Of a stretch of 19,383 bases of DNA, positions 9,508 through 19,383 are shown one piece after another. A program made the translations under genes and the position numbers. The stretch covers positions 1 to 19,383 of the forward strand of contig CAJVPP010001537.1 of NCBI GenBank assembly GCA_910592005.1, given 5' to 3'. The first letter of the stretch is position 1; the number at the start of each line of letters is the position of its first letter. Source of the stretch: Funneliformis mosseae. Its lineage: Eukaryota > Glomeromycota > Glomeromycetes > Glomerales > Glomeraceae. A model generated the notes under the pieces. That model was given only the letters and a program-made list of their open reading frames with translations, did no database searches and was not told the origin of the DNA.

Positions 9508-12500
9508 CTATAAGATTTAGGAAATTTTTATTAAAATTAACTATATTATCAATTTTGTTATTTTATTAACATACCTTTTTGTCGTAAGCATATGTGATTA
9601 ATGTAATGATACAGTTTAATATTATTGGATCTTCAAATTTCTTTTCCATAAGCACAAAAATAAATTCACCAATAATATTTGCATCCAGATTCGAACATCG
9701 CGGTACAACTAATTTTATTAGCACATCTAATTTTAAAAAAATCTATGTTAAATAAATATATATATAAAAACTCAAGATTTAATACATCAAATATTACTCA
9801 CCAACTTTGCTAAAAACATTTTGTATAACCTTGATACTATATTTCTTATATTCATCTTTTTCGATAAATAACGTTGCATAATGTAAAAAATTCGAAATAA
9901 ACTTCTTTATTTCATCATTATAATAATTGAAATTATCCAAAAGGTAACATTCAATTATATAAAGAAAATCCAAATTAAATGAATCTGAAGGTGAATTATT
10001 TTTGATATCATTATCTAACGTATCAAGAACTTGCTGTGAAGGACTTAAATTCAATAATGCACAAGTAACTAAAGCATAAACCGACGGCTTTTCTTGTGCC
10101 ATTGATTTTGAGATACTATGAAAGAATTTCAAAGCAAACAAATCAGATATTTTCTTAATAGATTTCTTATCACTCTCTCTAGCAAATTTTGTCCAAGTCA
10201 CTCGAGAATATTTAAAATCCATATGAATTGTAGAAATAATCTCTAACAATGAATTCACCAGAATTATCATATCCGGAATAGCAATTCTTTCTGATAAATT
10301 CTGATGATTTAAGATCCAATTAACAAATAACTTTCTAACTTCCGAGTTACATAACATGAAATATCCAATGATTTTAGCACGATTGTTATTTAAATTATCC
10401 AGAAAATATCGAGCTACTTCCACACATTTATTTGGTAAAGGATGAAAGTTTTGTCGTTCTGAGAAATATAACAAAGAATTGTTTTCTTTAGTTATTCCAG
10501 GCGGCAAATATTTCTCAATAATTTGTAAAATTATGGAATCCATCTCAATTTCATGGCATGAGAAAAATTCCATCAAAATTTCTTCACTAGTTTTTGTGAT
10601 CAATAAAGCACGGGATAATTTGTTAATCAAATATGAAAGTAATTTTTTATAATGACTAATTAGATTAACATAATCATGTAATAAAGGATTGTAGAACTTA
10701 GATTCTAAAAGGCTCGAAAAAAGTTGAAATATTTCCGCTTCATTCCAAAAATTGTCAAACTTGTAACAAAGTATACACATCTATAAAAAATTAGCATACT
10801 AATTGTTAAAAATACAAAAGATTAAAATTACTAAGGATAATGAAGTTAGAATAGTCACAAAAGTCATTGATTACCTTATTGTATAATAACATGTTACCAT
10901 CTCTATGCAAATTTTCTGAATTTGTCATACATAAGAGTCGATTAAATAACTTACTCTTGAATGGTAAAAGACGACGTAAAGCATCTACCCTACGTGTCTT
11001 CCATATTATATTCTCATTATCATTATTTGTAAAATAAATAACAAGTTCTGCAATAACTAAAATAAAAAAAGTACGAATATCAATACATTGATTACATCTA
11101 AATATTATTTTTAACCAAATATAATGCTTACATTCGTCCAAAACAGAGTAATATTTTATAAAGTCTGAATCAAAATTTTGACCTTCAAGTACACTTATCA
11201 AGAAGAGAGTCGATAAATCTTCCAATCCTAATATCAAATTTATTATATCATCAAAAATCTTTGATGTGCCATCATCGTCTTCCGTTTCTTCAGTAACTTT
11301 TTCAATAATAATCTTTAAAAGATTGAAGCATGTTTGCAATCCTTGTATCAAATTATAGCAAGGAACAGATAAAAATGTCTTTGTAGCAAACAAAATCTGC
11401 CTCGTTGTGTGCAAAATATTCTGCAGAGGTATGGACCGTAAAGATTTATTTAGAAGAAACCCAATGTTTTTATCCATCAAATGGGAAGGAAATGAATTGT
11501 CAAAGAAAATAGAGAAAGGTGTCAAATCTAAAAACTCAATGAGTAAACTTATTTCACTAAAGATATCGAAATCAATAAATGTTAGGAGCCCATTTTTCTT
11601 ATTAAAGTACAGAGCAGAAAATTATTTCTGTGGTTTACCTTTCTTCAACAGCGTTATGAGTCAAAGCACTATCCTTCTTTCCAAAAAAAGGTAATAAATA
11701 AGCATTAACAGCTTCTTTAATAACTCGAACATTGAACAAACTACCCGAACTTGGATATCGTTCATAAATATATTCCAAGATAGGTTCAAACTTTGCCCAT
11801 CCTAAAACGTTTTTAATGTAACATAAAATCTCGGGTAAATTTCTTTCAAGAATTGGTACAGGTAACACATAAAGCATATCGAGAAATTCAGATCTTGCTT
11901 TGTATCTATCAGGATTTTTGTCTAATAAAAGAAATAAGTTGAGTTCGAAAACTAAATTTAAAATAAAGTATCTCAATAATTCACATATCCTTTACCTTTC
12001 AAATTCTCTAAACAAACTTTCTCGGCTTTCATTAGATTTTGATTAAGATCTTCTTGTACCACCCCATTAATTATAACCGGGATGTCTATCATTGTATCAA
12101 CACTAAGAGAACTTTCGGATGGATATTTATACAGACTTGAAATACGCTCCAAGCTTGAAAAGAATTCATTGACTCCCCAATTTCCTATATATTCAAGAAA
12201 TCTGTTATTTTTAAATCTAAGATTTCTTTCCAATCGTTCAACATATTCATCTAGATAATATGTGAATAATTGTTTGGTATATAGTTTTTTGAATAATATA
12301 TGTAAGAATGATGTGATGGCGACTTTATTCTCCGTAACACTCTCATAGCTTTTTACAAGTGTTACTAATAGTGGACTAAATGGATAAGAAGCATTTGAAT
12401 ATTTTGGACCATCTCGAGAAATCAAGAATTGCTGCACAAAAGCGTTCTCCTTCGTTATTCTAATATCCTCAAAATCTTCCATCCTTTCATTTATAACATT

Positions 12501-15210
12501 GATGACTTGACTTAAATCATCAATATATGGGCGAGGATTTTTAAGAAATGATACAAAACAATTGTCAAAAAATTTCAAAACAGTTGCTTGACCATTGAAT
12601 TTGTCAAAGTTTGCATTTTCCGGAAAAATTCGAGGCAAAGAATCCAGCCAAATCGAAACTTCATCTGGATCATGTTGGAAAGTTATAGAATTGGAGAGTA
12701 ACCGCTCAAGTACACGTTGTGTAATGGAACGTATTTGTAAATATGGTGTGGTCAAAAACAATTTTAAAAGTTTTTGAAGATGATTGAATTCTAAAAGTGA
12801 TATTGGCTTATTAGTTTCTCACTTTAAAAAAAAAGAATTATAATTTTGTAAAATTCACCTGAATTTATTGACCAATTAGATTCAGCAATCAACAACAATA
12901 ATTCCATCATGTTTAATTGAAGTCCTACTTGTGATTCCTGAAAATCCATTGGAATCAAATTGTCGACGTCCAACTTTATTTCCATCATCATTTCAGGATA
13001 AAAAAGATAATAAAACTTGATTGATTTTAAAATGCCTTCATGCATCAGATTATTCCTAATAAACTCATCATTATCTTCATTGCTCATCATATTAGATGAA
13101 AATCCCTTCTCCTTTTCCAAAATTTCGTAATAAAAGTTAAGAAGAATTTGAATATCAGGTATTCTATGCTTCATTTCTTCATATAATGAATCAATTGTCT
13201 GACTCCATATCGATGACGTCGCTTCTTTCTTGCTCAGTCCTCTCTGAATAATTTGAGCCTCACTAACTAAATTGTCTAAATAACTGATTGCCTTTTTAAC
13301 CGAATGCACAACTGTGTTCAATTTTTGGAATGCCAAACACAAAACAATCATGGTCTTATATCTAATTAGTGAACTGGAATAGTCAAGGCATTTAATCAAA
13401 GTATCTTGATCAAATATTCTTGGAAGTATATTGTCCAAGATAACATTTAACTCTGGAGGATTTTCTGGGTAAATCTGAGTTCCGGGGATATAAAATGAAG
13501 GAACAGGGAGTGCTATTATCTTGTGAAGCAAAGTCACATTTGCCAACCACTTATATGAAAGTTTAGGTTCAAAAGAAATCTTCGAAGTTTTCCAATATCT
13601 ACGAAATAAATCGATCGAATTAAAGTAGATTACATAATATAATGAATCAAATAGGATTGACTTACGGTTTAACCAATTCTGGGCACGATTCCAAAATTTT
13701 CAACAAGAGTTCTTGTTGACGTAAATCTTGTGTCGGTTTTAATGATTTAATGAATTGCAATAATATTATGTTATGTACTTTCGTTTGCTTCTCATTTTCA
13801 TGTTGATCTGTGTCACTTAAGGATATATTCATATAATTAAATGGATACCATCCTGCATCACGAAAGCAAATACCTACACCGGGTGTACAACAAATTGATA
13901 ACAAAAATCGATGAACAATATTCGCTACAATTTTGTCGGGTTCGTGTTGTTCCGATTCACGTCTATTATAAAGATGTAAGAGCTACGGATTATAAGCATT
14001 TAATGAAAGTTTTAGAATTCTATAAACAAATAACTTTCAATTAGCTTTACTTGATTCAAAAGCCAAGTGTTGTTGAAAAATGATAATATTGTCTTTCGGT
14101 TGATATCATTGTCAAGGATTATATGGTCGTAAACTTTTCTCAGCACTTCATCAACAAACTAATTAATCAAAGTAAGAATTAATTACTAAAAATATAAAGA
14201 GCTTCAAGTGTAAATTACATACTTCATATGAGTCGTGCAATAATCCTTTAAATATCAAGCTTGCAAAATCTTTAATCTCCAGTACATTTGACTTGATTTT
14301 TGCATTTCCATGTACAAAGAATGATAAAATGAATCGAACATATAAAGTTCGAATGTCTAAAAGAAGGCAAATGAAAATTTTGAGTTTTACGTTAAATCAA
14401 TTTATGTTAAGTTGATATTAAACTAACCATTTTGTGAGTGATTATTTTTCGAATTATCTTTTGATGTATTTCTTCGGATATTCAATAATCTTCCTAGTTC
14501 CTAAATAAATCCATCAATATAGCAAATCTAATTAAAAAATGATAAATAATAAAATCAAAACATACCTTGAGATTAAGATTATAAGTAAATGATTCTAACA
14601 ACTCTTTTGAGATTGAAGGATCATGGGAATTCATTATAATTAATAACTTTAAAGTATTCTGACATAGAGGTAATTTTTCAGAAGATAAATTATTCCTAAT
14701 AACTCTCATGTAATTTCGTATGACATTACGAATGACAATTGTTCCAGTAGATTTTAAAGAAGGAGTGATTGTTGTAAATTTTATAATTTTTGAAAATAAG
14801 TCAGGAATTGATAGTTCTAGTCGTGTTAAATTATCCTTGAGAAAAGTGAATATAAATAAGTATCAATTTCTTTATAAAATAATTTCACAATAAACTTACA
14901 TGTAACTGCGTATCCCATATTATAAACAATTCTTTACATTCAGGCGAAGTTTGTAAATATTCATAAGCTATTGATACATTTTTATCGTTGATTGAATCGA
15001 TTTCTTTGATATTTTTATCTTTTGGGTAAATGAAGTGTTGTCTAAATCTATTAATTCCTAAAAGTACAAAAATTTGAGTTCAATGATTAAAATAAGTGAA
15101 ATTCAACAGAAATGTATAATACCTTGGTATAAAATTTCGTAATTATTAGAATTCAAGAATTCTTGTAATTCCTCGAGAGATTTAAAAACTTCCCAATTGG
15201 CCATAGTCAT
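7275..15210 (-). CDS. URB1: URB1/Npa1, nucleolar pre-ribosomal-associated protein 1
   Basis: URB1 (yeast Npa1) is a large nucleolar helical-repeat scaffold that joins early pre-60S particles and is needed for 25S/5.8S rRNA processing. The sequence supports 19 exons and 18 introns (64-94 nt, all GT-AG). Every junction phase agrees, giving 6612 coding bases, 2203 residues plus stop; human URB1 is about 2270 and yeast Npa1 about 1760. The N-terminal 60S-biogenesis domain is in exons 2-8 and the C-terminal NopRA1 domain in exons 15-18 with the end of exon 14. The start at 15210 was chosen because it opens the conserved frame MTMANWEVFKSLEEL; a second ATG lies two codons in. Exons are listed in the three sub-entries below. 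The upstream neighbour on the same strand is a calpain gene, about 1.1 kb away and unrelated in role. No break or in-frame stop was found. Exact splice sites are my inference. Confidence 0.93.
9575..12790 (-). other. URB1: URB1 exons 9-14: central helical-repeat region
   Basis: Exons in transcript order: 12790-11996, 11921-11639, 11556-11132, 11056-10875, 10780-9802, 9726-9575 (residues 630-1568). This stretch is low in named motifs and rich in alternating hydrophobic helices, as expected for the ARM/HEAT-like middle of the protein. For the exon starting at 11556 the acceptor TTTAG was chosen because the nearer AATAAG (about 11600) runs into a stop in the required phase. The division at 11131/11057 removes a 75-nt stop-free stretch that could also be read through. 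Confidence 0.8.
11057..11131 (-). other. 75-nt stop-free URB1 intron
   Basis: The donor reads T|GTAAGC and the acceptor is a long pyrimidine tract, TTTTTTTATTTTAG. The length is exactly 25 codons, with no stop in the surrounding frame, so translation stays in frame whether the stretch is removed or kept. Strong consensus ends favour an intron. If retained it would add the hydrophobic segment CKHYIWLKIIFRCNQ and ten more residues. Confidence 0.75.
12859..15210 (-). other. URB1: URB1 exons 1-8: N-terminal 60S-biogenesis domain
   Basis: Exons in transcript order: 15210-15123, 15057-14900, 14835-14566, 14500-14428, 14356-14223, 14158-14051, 13982-13666, 13598-12859 (residues 1-629). Family landmarks are IRNVIRNYMRVIRNNLSSEK in exon 3, DIRTLYVRFILSFF in exon 5, ANIVHRFLLSICC and GVGICFRDAG in exon 7, and SYKWLANVTLLHKII in exon 8. 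They match the conserved core of the Npa1/URB1 N-terminal domain as I know it. The exon 7 acceptor was placed at CGTAG (intron ends 13983) because the nearer TTTATAG (about 14020) would bring a stop codon into frame. Confidence 0.88.
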
Positions 15211-16306
15211 AGTGAAGTGTAAAGAAATATTTTTTTTTTTGATAATCTGAACGATTAAATAAATTATTTGATCAACGCTTAATCGTGATTGGTTGACTGG
15301 ATCTTTTACCTTTTTCTCAGATATATTTAAAATTTAATTATATTTATCTTACCTGTTTATATTTGCGGTAAAAAAGGTGCATTTTAGGCTTTGAGAGACT
15401 AGTTTGCACACGCCGAATATTCGCGCTCTTATTAACAGAGTATTAAAGTCTTATTAAAAAACATAGGTTTTGCCATTTGCATCAACAATTTTGACAGAAA
15501 TTTACAATTTTTAAGCGAGAAACGTTCGGAGACTCTGAACCCGAGTTTGGTGTGAGGAATTACACTACACTTCAGTGAAGATTTCTCACCTTCGGAACTC
15601 CTGGAAATAAGTTTTTTTTTTCTTAAGGGTCTAATGAATCTCGAAGTGGAATTGATTATAAAAAAAGTTTGAAAATAACCTCTCTAAATGTATCAACTAT
15701 TATATTTAAAAATGATGTTCCACTGTCAGATAAAAGTTCTCATGTATACAAATAATTTCTTTGAAGATAAATTTAGCAACAGCGACTTGATATCATAATC
15801 TAGGAAATGACATGAGCCACATTTACCGATTTTCTGCCGTATTCATGTTTATGTTCTCATTATTGATAATGATTGATACATTGTAAATTTAATAAGGACA
15901 TGAAAAATTTGAATTTCAGGAAAGAGTCTTTTAATACTCAAAGATTTCTCAAAAATGGTCATGAAAAGATTTATGTATCGCTACAGACTGCAAATGCTCC
16001 AAGGAGATGAGTTTGCAACTCCAGATTTGTGGATTAATCTCCGGTTAAAAGGAGAAAACCGCTTACTTTCGAACGATATGAAATTTCGGAATTAAATTAA
16101 CAAATTTCGAAAAAAAAAACGCGAGTCGAGATTTGTTGATTATGTATAACATAATATTCGAAATCTTTTACTAACAATCTGATCAGTTTATTCAGTGATT
16201 GATGATTAAGATGAACAATTTACTGGGAAAATTCACAAGCAATATCACATGAAATATTAATATATGAGATGCAACAAATTGAAATAAATTTATTCATAAT
16301 TAAGTT
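15211..16306. other. URB1 upstream / calpain downstream region
   Basis: No coding frame is recognised. A minus-strand CCAAT word (plus-strand GATTGG at 15287-15292) lies about 80 bp before the URB1 start and could be a CCAAT box; this is weak evidence. An imperfect inverted repeat lies at about 15541-15600: GAGTTTGGTGTGAGG mirrored by TTTCTCACC..GGAACTC around a CACTTCAGTG core. A second, GGAGAT/ATCTCC, lies at about 16002-16043. Neither is assigned to a known element. Confidence 0.4.
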
Positions 16307-18650
16307 TTAGTCATTATTATCATGATAATCATCTTCCTGAGCTTTCGTTATAGCGGATTCATCCGTGGGTATAGCGGAATAATCGCCTTCCGGGTCAATT
16401 TCTTCTTGGACAGGTTCAACTTTCTTTGGATATTCACCTTCATAACCTTTCAAGGTTATTTTTCGATTCTGTGAATAAATTCTTATTCCGAGTGATAATT
16501 CCCATTCACATTTTTCGTGTTCTTCTTCCTCGTCATCAGAATTGTCATTTACATCTTGTCCAATTGCTAATTTTTTCACTCTTCTTTCCTTTCTCTTTTT
16601 TGAAGCATTATTCATTTTAATTAAACGAGGGTCCAACGCTTTCGCTCCTTCACCTTTTCCACCTTCACCACCTTCACCACCTTCATCACCTTCCTTATCT
16701 CCATCTCCTTCATTATCATCATTCACGTTTGCAAAGTAATTTTCAACTCGTGTGATATGTGGAATTATCTCATATGTTCCAGCAGGAAGGTTAATTTCTT
16801 GATTGATGCTACGTGATGCATGAGGATTCCCAATTTGACTACGTGATAAATAACTTTCGCTTCCTTGCTCATAAACTCTGAAGCTCAATAGATATCTGAA
16901 TATGATAAAATATTTTAGCAAAGTTTTATCGGACGAAAAATAATTTATTTAACATACATACTTATATTTTTGATCTTCTGTGAAATAACGATTATCGGGC
17001 TGTTGTAATACAATGACCAACTCCGATTCTTGAGGGATGGTCAAGATGAATTTTCCATCAGATTTAGGTAATACATTATATTTGATCCAGGTTGTGTAAA
17101 CGGTCCAAGAACTATCAAAAAGTCGAACCTTGTCAATACAATTCCAATGATTTAAAAAGTCTTCATAAGACATCCAGAAAGCTCCATCATCACCAAATTG
17201 ATGATTAAGAAGCGTCATACGTTCTGGTGACCATTCTTTACTACCATCACTCCAAGGACCTAAAAAAAAGGTTTTAAAAAAATATATCAAATAATTGATT
17301 ATAATTAATTAATTTTAAGATAATTACCGTTCCATTCACCAGTTCCATGAGGGTTACGAATTTCTACGAGTTTAGTTCCATTTTCAATTTCAATGGTACG
17401 AATAACGCTATATGCGTGATTACAATACAGGCCCTTGATCGATACAATTTCTTCTTCAGAGGGATCATATGTGATATGGCTGACAGCGAAAAGAACTTTC
17501 TTGTTCACATGAACTAACTCTTCTCGCCAAAATTTTTCAGTATCAAGAATATCGTCAGTTCGTACAAATGTATAAACTCCTCCAGTCAAATCTTCAATGG
17601 CTATTAAATGTTTAAAGAAATTAATTTTTTTTATTCTAATATGGAAAATAAATTATTGTAAAGTACTGTATGATACTTGCCTTCACCTGTCCATCCGCCT
17701 TCAATACTTTCATAATCCCCATGTATTTTGGCGTAAGCCTTTTCAATTAATGGTAACCAGGTTTCGTTTTCACTTGAACATTTACTATATTAAATAAATA
17801 AATTAATAAATGCCATGTAAATATCAAAAAAAAAAAAACAAGATGTTAAATTTAAAATTCACATACGCATAAGTAAGATCAAATTTCCCATTTTCATCTT
17901 TACCATAAGTACAAAGTTGGTCATCGACAACGGTTGAGATCCAATCTCCATCCTTGTATTAAATAAAGAGATTATAAATTTTAGAATAAAAATTTATTTC
18001 TTTCAAATAAACATTTTAATAAAATTATTAAAACAATTACCTTGAAGAAAATAAATCCATAAATACCAACTTCTTCATCACGTGCTACACAAATAGTTTC
18101 CAATAATCCAGGGATATTCGTGACAACACCTAAAGCAGCCACAAACCAACAATCACCAACAAAACCTTGTTTAAGGTCATTAGGTTCGACACCATTGACG
18201 AAAAATTGAGGATTTTTGAATATCTTTGAGATCCTTTTAACATCAGAAGGTGGAAAATCAGTTTCATGTTTGCCATAAATGCAATCATTTTGACTCATCA
18301 AAAGATCAAATTCACGATCACGGAATTTACGGTTAAGATCGCGATGTTCTTTAGCGATCTGCGAAAGATTTAGTAGATATCATCAGTAAAAGGATTCAAC
18401 ATAATATAGTACATAAATATTATCTTACCTTTTCAACTTTGTTCTTACAGATTTGAATAGCTTTTTTAAGATTAGAGGTAGCGGCACAAGAAATAGTATG
18501 ATGCGAATCAATCAAACTTTTTCGTTCTTGTTTGAACCGATTATGTCTGTTTTTCTTAATCGAACTATTGTCTGCTGGGATCACGTGCTTTTTCTTTTCA
18601 TTTTTTGTATAAATTACGGTGGGATCACGTGTTCCAGCACTTTTATACAT
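16307..18650 (-). CDS. Calpain-family cysteine protease
   Basis: Calpains are intracellular papain-fold proteases that make limited cuts in substrates, classically under calcium control. Seven exons (18650-18429, 18358-18041, 17952-17867, 17784-17681, 17600-17328, 17259-16962, 16895-16307) join with consistent phases into 629 residues. Residues 1-74 are a basic lead with no clear domain. The CysPc domain follows, with catalytic Cys144 in [14 protein letters not shown], His305 in CNHAYSV and Asn326 in [10 protein letters not shown]; the conserved [14 protein letters not shown] joins exons 4 and 5. From about residue 390 comes a C2-like (domain III) region, then an acidic tail. No penta-EF-hand domain is present, so calcium binding, if any, would be through the core and C2-like parts. 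The triad is intact, so activity is expected. The exact calpain subtype and its substrate are not deducible. The start at 18650 is the first in-frame ATG of the exon and could be later. Confidence 0.92.
16640..16720 (-). repeat. Short 9-bp repeat coding a Gly/Glu-rich tract in calpain
   Basis: Three near-perfect tandem copies of CCTTCACCA lie at 16662-16688, within a longer pyrimidine-rich plus strand. On the coding strand they give repeated Glu-Gly-Gly at about residues 505-513, inside an acidic stretch that interrupts the C2-like domain. Length variation between strains is likely, judging by the repeat type. Confidence 0.75.
17601..17680 (-). other. GC-AG intron in the calpain gene
   Basis: The exon ends GGTGAAG and the intron begins GCAAGT, ending AATAG. 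Only this junction restores the conserved [13 protein letters not shown] across the two exons. Using the next GT inside (GTATCA) would shift the phase. GC donors are a known minor class of U2 introns, usually with an otherwise strong donor consensus, as here. Confidence 0.85.
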
Positions 18651-19383
18651 TACTGTTGTTTTGTGAAAAGTGAGGTGAAAGTAGAAGGCTTCTTTACATG
18701 GCTAAGTGTTATTTATACATTTTTTGTCGCGAGATCCGAGAATTTTGAGAATTTTCGGAGTTATCGGAGTTCATATTTAATTCCGACATGTACAACAGAC
18801 TTAAAATAAAATTCTCACAAAAACAACTCACAACATCCAGCTTGTACTATCTTTCTATACTAGTTCCCAATTATATTATATCTAGCGTTGATCAAATCAC
18901 AAAGATTACTTGGCGGATGGAATGAAACGGAAAATTTATGGGTTTATATAGATTACCTATTTTGTAATTAATTAAATAAATAAAATAATTAAGTAATTAA
19001 AATTAAAAACATTAGATTTTATTCTTTATAAATTATTATAATTTAAAATCTTTTAAAATATTATATAAATTTATATATGATAATAAATATATATAATTTT
19101 ATAAATATAAATTTATCTATAATTTTAATATTTAAAAGATTTACAATAAAATAATTAGTTAAAATTTTTGTTATCAAGAAATTTTATGATAAAATCTTTA
19201 ATATATAAATTTTTATATTTAGCTAATATAATTTTAATTAATTAATTAAGTATAATATCTATTTAAAAAATCCATTTAGAAGTTAATGTTGTTAGATGAT
19301 GCCACTGCTGTGCCAAACAGTGATCAGCAATAATTTCTGTTTCGCCTGACATGCTTGTTTCTTCTGTATTTTCTAAACAGTCT
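18651..19383. other. Calpain upstream region with very AT-rich block
   Basis: No gene is recognised. From about 18955 to 19265 the sequence is almost pure A/T with many TTAATTAA-type words. It contains an interrupted palindrome: 19047-19063 pairs with 19126-19142 apart from one offset base. The last 100 bases return to mixed composition. A plus-strand open frame at 18453-18809 overlaps calpain exon 1 in antisense and has no family resemblance. Confidence 0.45.
19014..19154. repeat. AT-rich interrupted palindrome
   Basis: The arm AATCTTTTAAAATATTA (19047-19063) is mirrored by TAATATTTAAAAGATT (19126-19141). ATTTTATT further out (about 19016-19023) is mirrored by AATAAAAT (about 19145-19152), and ATAAATTTAT words recur inside the loop. 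It may be an AT-rich inverted-repeat element or simply low complexity. No target duplication could be set. Confidence 0.35.

Noticed and set aside
11407..11694. 95-codon plus-strand frame opposite URB1
   Set aside because: It is a shadow of the URB1 exons on the opposite strand, with no independent support.
7275..18650. Functional pairing of URB1 and calpain as one system
   Set aside because: They are separate fungal housekeeping-type genes about 1.1 kb apart with their own upstream regions; adjacency alone does not support a joint role in a eukaryote.
18453..18809. 118-codon plus-strand frame at the calpain 5' end
   Set aside because: It is antisense to calpain exon 1 and the upstream region, with no recognisable domain.

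Overview
This is an AT-rich eukaryotic nuclear window. Many short introns (about 64-94 nt, almost all GT-AG) interrupt its genes. It is most likely from an arbuscular mycorrhizal fungus of the Rhizophagus/Glomeromycotina type. That assignment is an inference from three things: a fungal-style URB1/Npa1 gene, a calpain gene, and the decayed remains of Crinkler (CRN)-type proteins, a family known to be expanded in these fungi, in a transposon-littered AT-rich background.

The left part (1-7.2 kb) is repeat and relic territory with no intact gene recognised. It holds two tiny hAT-like MITEs (318-382 and 3430-3591), each with a perfect 8-bp target duplication. It also holds a foldback-type element (about 666-1927) whose core is some 19 copies of a ~51-bp unit made of two small hairpins. 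A short CRN-like fragment lies at about 2112-2240. A broken full-length CRN pseudogene (4241-6428) keeps traces of an N-terminal CRN domain, a Walker-B-like NTPase segment and a PD-(D/E)XK nuclease-like domain.

The middle (7275-15210, minus strand) is a complete nucleolar pre-ribosomal-associated protein gene (URB1/Npa1, 60S subunit biogenesis). I reconstructed it as 19 exons whose phases all agree, coding for 2203 residues. The right part (16307-18650, minus strand) is a complete calpain-family cysteine protease gene of 7 exons and 629 residues, with the Cys-His-Asn triad present, an acidic insertion in the C2-like domain and one GC-AG intron.

The two intact genes lie head-to-tail about 1.1 kb apart. 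They belong to unrelated processes (ribosome assembly and regulated proteolysis), and nothing in the sequence ties them together functionally. I found no bacterial-style operon, CRISPR array, tRNA or rRNA gene. I do not see a new multi-gene system here. The most unusual structure is the palindromic minisatellite element at 666-1927, whose unit-to-unit variation falls largely on CpG sites.
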